Shown piece by piece: positions 9,701 through 11,667 of a DNA stretch of 11,667 nt. Positions within the stretch are counted from its first letter, which is position 1. Every line of letters starts with the position of its first letter. This DNA comes from Caldilinea sp. (GTDB lineage: Bacteria > Chloroflexota > Anaerolineae > Caldilineales > Caldilineaceae). The notes beneath the pieces were generated by a model. That model was not told where the DNA came from. It ran no database searches and worked only from the letters and a program-made list of their open reading frames with translations. A program made the position numbers and the translations under genes. The DNA is taken from assembly GCA_026389955.1 (NCBI GenBank), contig JAPLGY010000662.1, positions 1-11,667 on the forward strand, read 5' to 3'.

Positions 9701-11420
9701 AATGGCGCAGGGGGCCAAGCCTGGCGAGGGAGGGCAGCTGCCTGGGGCCAAGGTCTACCCTTGGATCGCCAAAGTGCGCTATTCGACACCAGGCGTCGGG
9801 CTGATCTCCCCCCCTCCCCACCACGATATCTATTCGATCGAAGACCTTGCCGAGCTGATCCACGACCTCAAAAATGCCAACCACCACGCCCGCATCAGCG
9901 TCAAGCTGGTCTCCGAGGTTGGGGTCGGCACCGTGGCGGCCGGCGTCGCCAAAGGACACGCCGACGTCATCTTGATCTCGGGCCATGACGGCGGCACCGG
10001 CGCCTCCCCCCATTCCAGCATCAAACATGCCGGGCTGCCTTGGGAGCTGGGGCTGGCCGAGACCCACCAGACGCTGGTGCTCAACAACTTGCGCAGCCGA
10101 GTAGCCGTCGAAACCGACGGCCAACTCAAGACCGGCCGCGATGTGGCGATCGCCGCGCTGCTCGGCGCCGAAGAGTTTGGCTTTGCCACCACTGCCCTGG
10201 TCAGCATGGGCTGCATCATGATGCGGGTCTGCCACCTCGACACCTGCCCGGCCGGGGTGGCCACCCAAAATCCCGAGCTGCGCAAAAAATTTGTCGGCGA
10301 GCCGGAAGATGTCGAGAATTTCATGCTCTTTATCGCCGAAGATCTGCGCGAGGTGATGGCCCGGCTCGGCTTCCGCACGATCGAAGAGATGGTCGGGCGG
10401 GTTGACCGGCTCGAACCACGCAAGGCCCTCGAACACTGGAAGGCCGCCGGAATCGACCTCTCCGCACTCCTCTGGCAGCCGCCGGTCAGTGCAGACGTCG
10501 GACTCTTCTGCTCGATCCCCCAAGATCACGGCCTGGAGCGCTCGCTGGACCGCACCACCCTGCTCGACCTGGCCCGGCCAGCGCTGGAGGAGGGCCGACC
10601 GGTCCACGCCACCCTGCCGATCCGCAACGTCAACCGTGTGGTCGGCACCATGACCGGCAGCGAGATCACCCGCCGCTATGGGCCCGACGGGCTGCCCGAA
10701 GATACCGTGCATTTTCACTTCCACGGTTCAGCAGGCCAGAGCTTCGGGGCCTTCATCCCCCACGGGCTCACGCTCGAGCTGGAAGGGGACGCCAACGACT
10801 ACTTCGGCAAAGGTCTCTCAGGCGGCAAACTGCTGGTCTACCCGCCGGCGGGCAGCACCTTCCGCGCCGAAGAGAACATCATCATCGGCAACGTCGCGCT
10901 GTACGGTGCCACAGCCGGTGAAGCCTACATTCGCGGGGTGGCCGGCGAACGCTTTGCCGTGCGCAACTCCGGCGCCACCGCCGTGATCGAAGGGGTCGGC
11001 GACCATGCCTGCGAGTACATGACCGGCGGCCGGGTGGTCGTGCTCGGCAGCACCGGGCGCAACTTTGCAGCCGGTATGTCCGGAGGCATCGCCTATGTGG
11101 TCGACTGGGAAGGCACCTTCCGCAGCAGAATCAACTACGAAATGGTCGGGGCCGAACCCTTGCTCAACCCCGAGGAGCTCGACGAACTCAAGGCGCTGAT
11201 CCAACGCCACGCCGACCTGACCCACAGCGACCTGGCCTGGCGTGTCCTGATCCGCTGGGACGAGCTGGTCCCTGCCATCGTCAAAGTCATGCCCAAGGAT
11301 TACAAACGCATGTTGGAAGCATTCGCTGCCGTAGCAGCACAAGGATTGAGCGGAGAAGCGGCCGTCATGGCCGCGTTCGAGCAGAACAAAAGCGATGCAT
11401 CGCGCGTAGGAGGCAACTGA
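6738..11420 (+). CDS. gltB: Glutamate synthase large (alpha) subunit GltB
   Basis: GltB takes ammonia from glutamine, channels it ~30 Å and adds it to 2-oxoglutarate, giving two glutamates per turn in the cytoplasm. The 1560-residue reading has the full domain order. A 34-residue propeptide precedes Cys35 of DACGVGF, which becomes the N-terminal nucleophile after cleavage, as in E. coli and Azospirillum. The class II glutaminase domain spans about 35-430 ([40 protein letters not shown]). A central domain covers about 555-850 ([21 protein letters not shown]). The FMN synthase barrel covers about 860-1220 ([45 protein letters not shown]). The [3Fe-4S] cysteines are C1159, C1165 and C1170 in [12 protein letters not shown]. 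The C-terminal beta-helix has repeated Gly motifs (about 1250-1510; [21 protein letters not shown]). Length is slightly above E. coli GltB, with no frame lesion. ATG 6702 is the alternative start. gltD follows after 2 nt. Confidence 0.97.
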   Translation: MNNQADPRFPQSPLLPSHFPERQGLYDPAFEKDACGVGFVVHIKGQPSHTIVRHAMQVLVNLNHRGACGCEVNTGDGTGINMQLPDLFLRKVAAAAGFALPPLGHYGVGMVFLPKDDTYRAGFEQTFAQIIQEEGQHLLGWRTVPTHNDSLGATAIAGEPFIRQVFIGRNPATLVGNDPLAFERKLYVIRKRAEQALRYSGHEQANRFYVASLSSRTIVYKGMLLADQVDTYYPDLLDPDMTTAIAVVHSRFSTNTFPSWERAHPYRYLIHNGEINTIRGNINWMYARQSVLQSDLFGPDLPKITQQIVDPDGSDSAQFDNALEFLHLAGRPLHHVALMMIPEPWTNHESMSPERKAFYEYHAALMEPWDGPASIAFTDGTVVGAVLDRNGLRPSRYYVTKDDIVVMASEVGVLGDAIPPGNVAHKARLQPGRMFLVDTAQGRILDDDEIKDSLAQAHPYADWLRQNLVELDNLPAVPDLYQADQHGSVLHRQHLFGYTFETLRMLLAPMAKNGIEAIGSMGDDAPIAVLSDRPQLLYTYFRQLFAQVTNPPLDAIREELVTATDVMLGSEGNLLETIPENCRQIRLKNPILTNDQLARLAHVRERGFRAQKLPMLFPAHSGPEGLEKALDSLFLLADEAIEQGVNIFILSDRGVNSELAPIPALLATAGLHHHLIRRETRTRCAILVESGEPREVHHFALLIGYGATAVNPYMAYESLYDLIEQGLLTDIPYDKARYNYIKAALKGVIKVCSKMGISTLQSYCGAQIFEALGVSRALVDKYFTWTPTRIEGIGLPEIYQEVYRRHQRAYPARDEAPGVLVTGGDYQWRANGERHLFTPVTIHKLQNAVRTRGAEVWTRGYKTFQEYSTLVNQQEEAFGTLRGLLALRFAETPIPLEEVEAASSIVKRFKTGAMSYGSISQEAHETMAIAMNRLGGKSNTGEGGEDPARYSWTNARGDSKNSAIKQVASGRFGVTSHYLVSAKELQIKMAQGAKPGEGGQLPGAKVYPWIAKVRYSTPGVGLISPPPHHDIYSIEDLAELIHDLKNANHHARISVKLVSEVGVGTVAAGVAKGHADVILISGHDGGTGASPHSSIKHAGLPWELGLAETHQTLVLNNLRSRVAVETDGQLKTGRDVAIAALLGAEEFGFATTALVSMGCIMMRVCHLDTCPAGVATQNPELRKKFVGEPEDVENFMLFIAEDLREVMARLGFRTIEEMVGRVDRLEPRKALEHWKAAGIDLSALLWQPPVSADVGLFCSIPQDHGLERSLDRTTLLDLARPALEEGRPVHATLPIRNVNRVVGTMTGSEITRRYGPDGLPEDTVHFHFHGSAGQSFGAFIPHGLTLELEGDANDYFGKGLSGGKLLVYPPAGSTFRAEENIIIGNVALYGATAGEAYIRGVAGERFAVRNSGATAVIEGVGDHACEYMTGGRVVVLGSTGRNFAAGMSGGIAYVVDWEGTFRSRINYEMVGAEPLLNPEELDELKALIQRHADLTHSDLAWRVLIRWDELVPAIVKVMPKDYKRMLEAFAAVAAQGLSGEAAVMAAFEQNKSDASRVGGN

Positions 11421-11422
11421 GC

Positions 11423-11667
11423 ATGGGCAAGCCAACCGGATTTTTGGAGTACACGCGCGAACTGCCGGCAGACCGCTCCCCGCTGGAGCGAATCAAAGAC
11501 TGGGACGAGTTCCACCTGCACCTGAGCGAAAACAAGCTGCGCACCCAGGGCGCACGCTGCATGGACTGCGGAGTCCCCTTCTGCCACACCGGACAGCTGA
11601 TCAACGGCATGGCCTCCGGCTGCCCGATCCACAATCTGATCCCAGAATGGAACGATCTGGTCTATCG
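11423..11667 (+). CDS. gltD: Glutamate synthase small (beta) subunit GltD, N-terminal part
   Basis: GltD is the FAD-containing NADPH dehydrogenase that feeds electrons through Fe-S clusters to GltB. Only the first 81 residues are here; the FAD and NADPH domains lie past the right edge. Visible are [29 protein letters not shown] with C46, C49 and C54, then [16 protein letters not shown] with C67, the Cys pattern that holds the [4Fe-4S] clusters in this family. The start is secure: AGGAGG (11408-11413) lies 9 nt upstream of ATG 11423, inside the end of gltB, and the gltB stop is 2 nt before the ATG, so the two are co-transcribed and probably coupled. The low Arg/Lys spacing and the GltB partner make glutamate synthase likelier than a related oxidoreductase subunit. 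Confidence 0.95.
   Translation, partial: MGKPTGFLEYTRELPADRSPLERIKDWDEFHLHLSENKLRTQGARCMDCGVPFCHTGQLINGMASGCPIHNLIPEWNDLVY

Noticed and set aside
6717..10724. A 1335-codon open frame on the minus strand opposite gltB
   Set aside because: It is antisense to a complete, motif-rich gltB, its translation has no recognisable family, and long antisense frames are expected in GC-rich genes with strong codon bias.

Overview
The window comes from a GC-rich bacterium with long ORFs on both strands. No tRNA, rRNA, CRISPR array or insertion sequence is visible. The gene set is core metabolism and cell division: an FtsK-type DNA translocase, a HAD phosphatase, menaquinone genes and NADPH-type glutamate synthase. 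MenF and MenC resemble the short forms found in Bacteroidota and some Chloroflexota. With the high GC content, a Chloroflexota (Caldilinea/Anaerolinea-like) source is my best guess, but it is inference only.

Layout. (1) 1-777, minus: N-terminal part of ftsK, running off the left edge. (2) 726-1544, minus: Cof-type HAD-IIB phosphatase, whose last codons overlap ftsK out of frame; it may be expressed as a leaderless mRNA. (3) 1545-1666: divergent promoter region. (4) 1667-6568, plus: menaquinone genes in the order menF, menD, menB, menC. menF and menD are each disrupted by a frame change, and each lacks a conserved block (the catalytic-lysine segment in MenF, the PYR-domain end and linker in MenD). 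menB and menC are intact. menB has its own promoter with a consensus -10, a Crp-like box centred near -41.5, and a 7-codon leader ORF whose stop overlaps the menB start. A 13-bp perfect hairpin separates menB from menC. (5) 6569-6737: leader of the glutamate synthase operon, with a promoter and an FNR-like dyad in the end of menC, then three short hairpins. (6) 6738-11420: complete gltB. (7) 11423-11667: start of gltD, running off the right edge.

How the genes work together. MenF (chorismate to isochorismate), MenD (to SEPHCHC), MenC (SHCHC to o-succinylbenzoate) and MenB (o-succinylbenzoyl-CoA to DHNA-CoA) are four steps of the classical menaquinone pathway. MenH, MenE, MenA and the methyltransferase are not in the window. 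GltB and GltD form glutamate synthase, which makes two glutamates from glutamine and 2-oxoglutarate.

No clearly new multi-gene system is visible. The points most worth attention are the parallel lesions in menF and menD, the regulatory architecture before menB, and the dyad over the gltB promoter.
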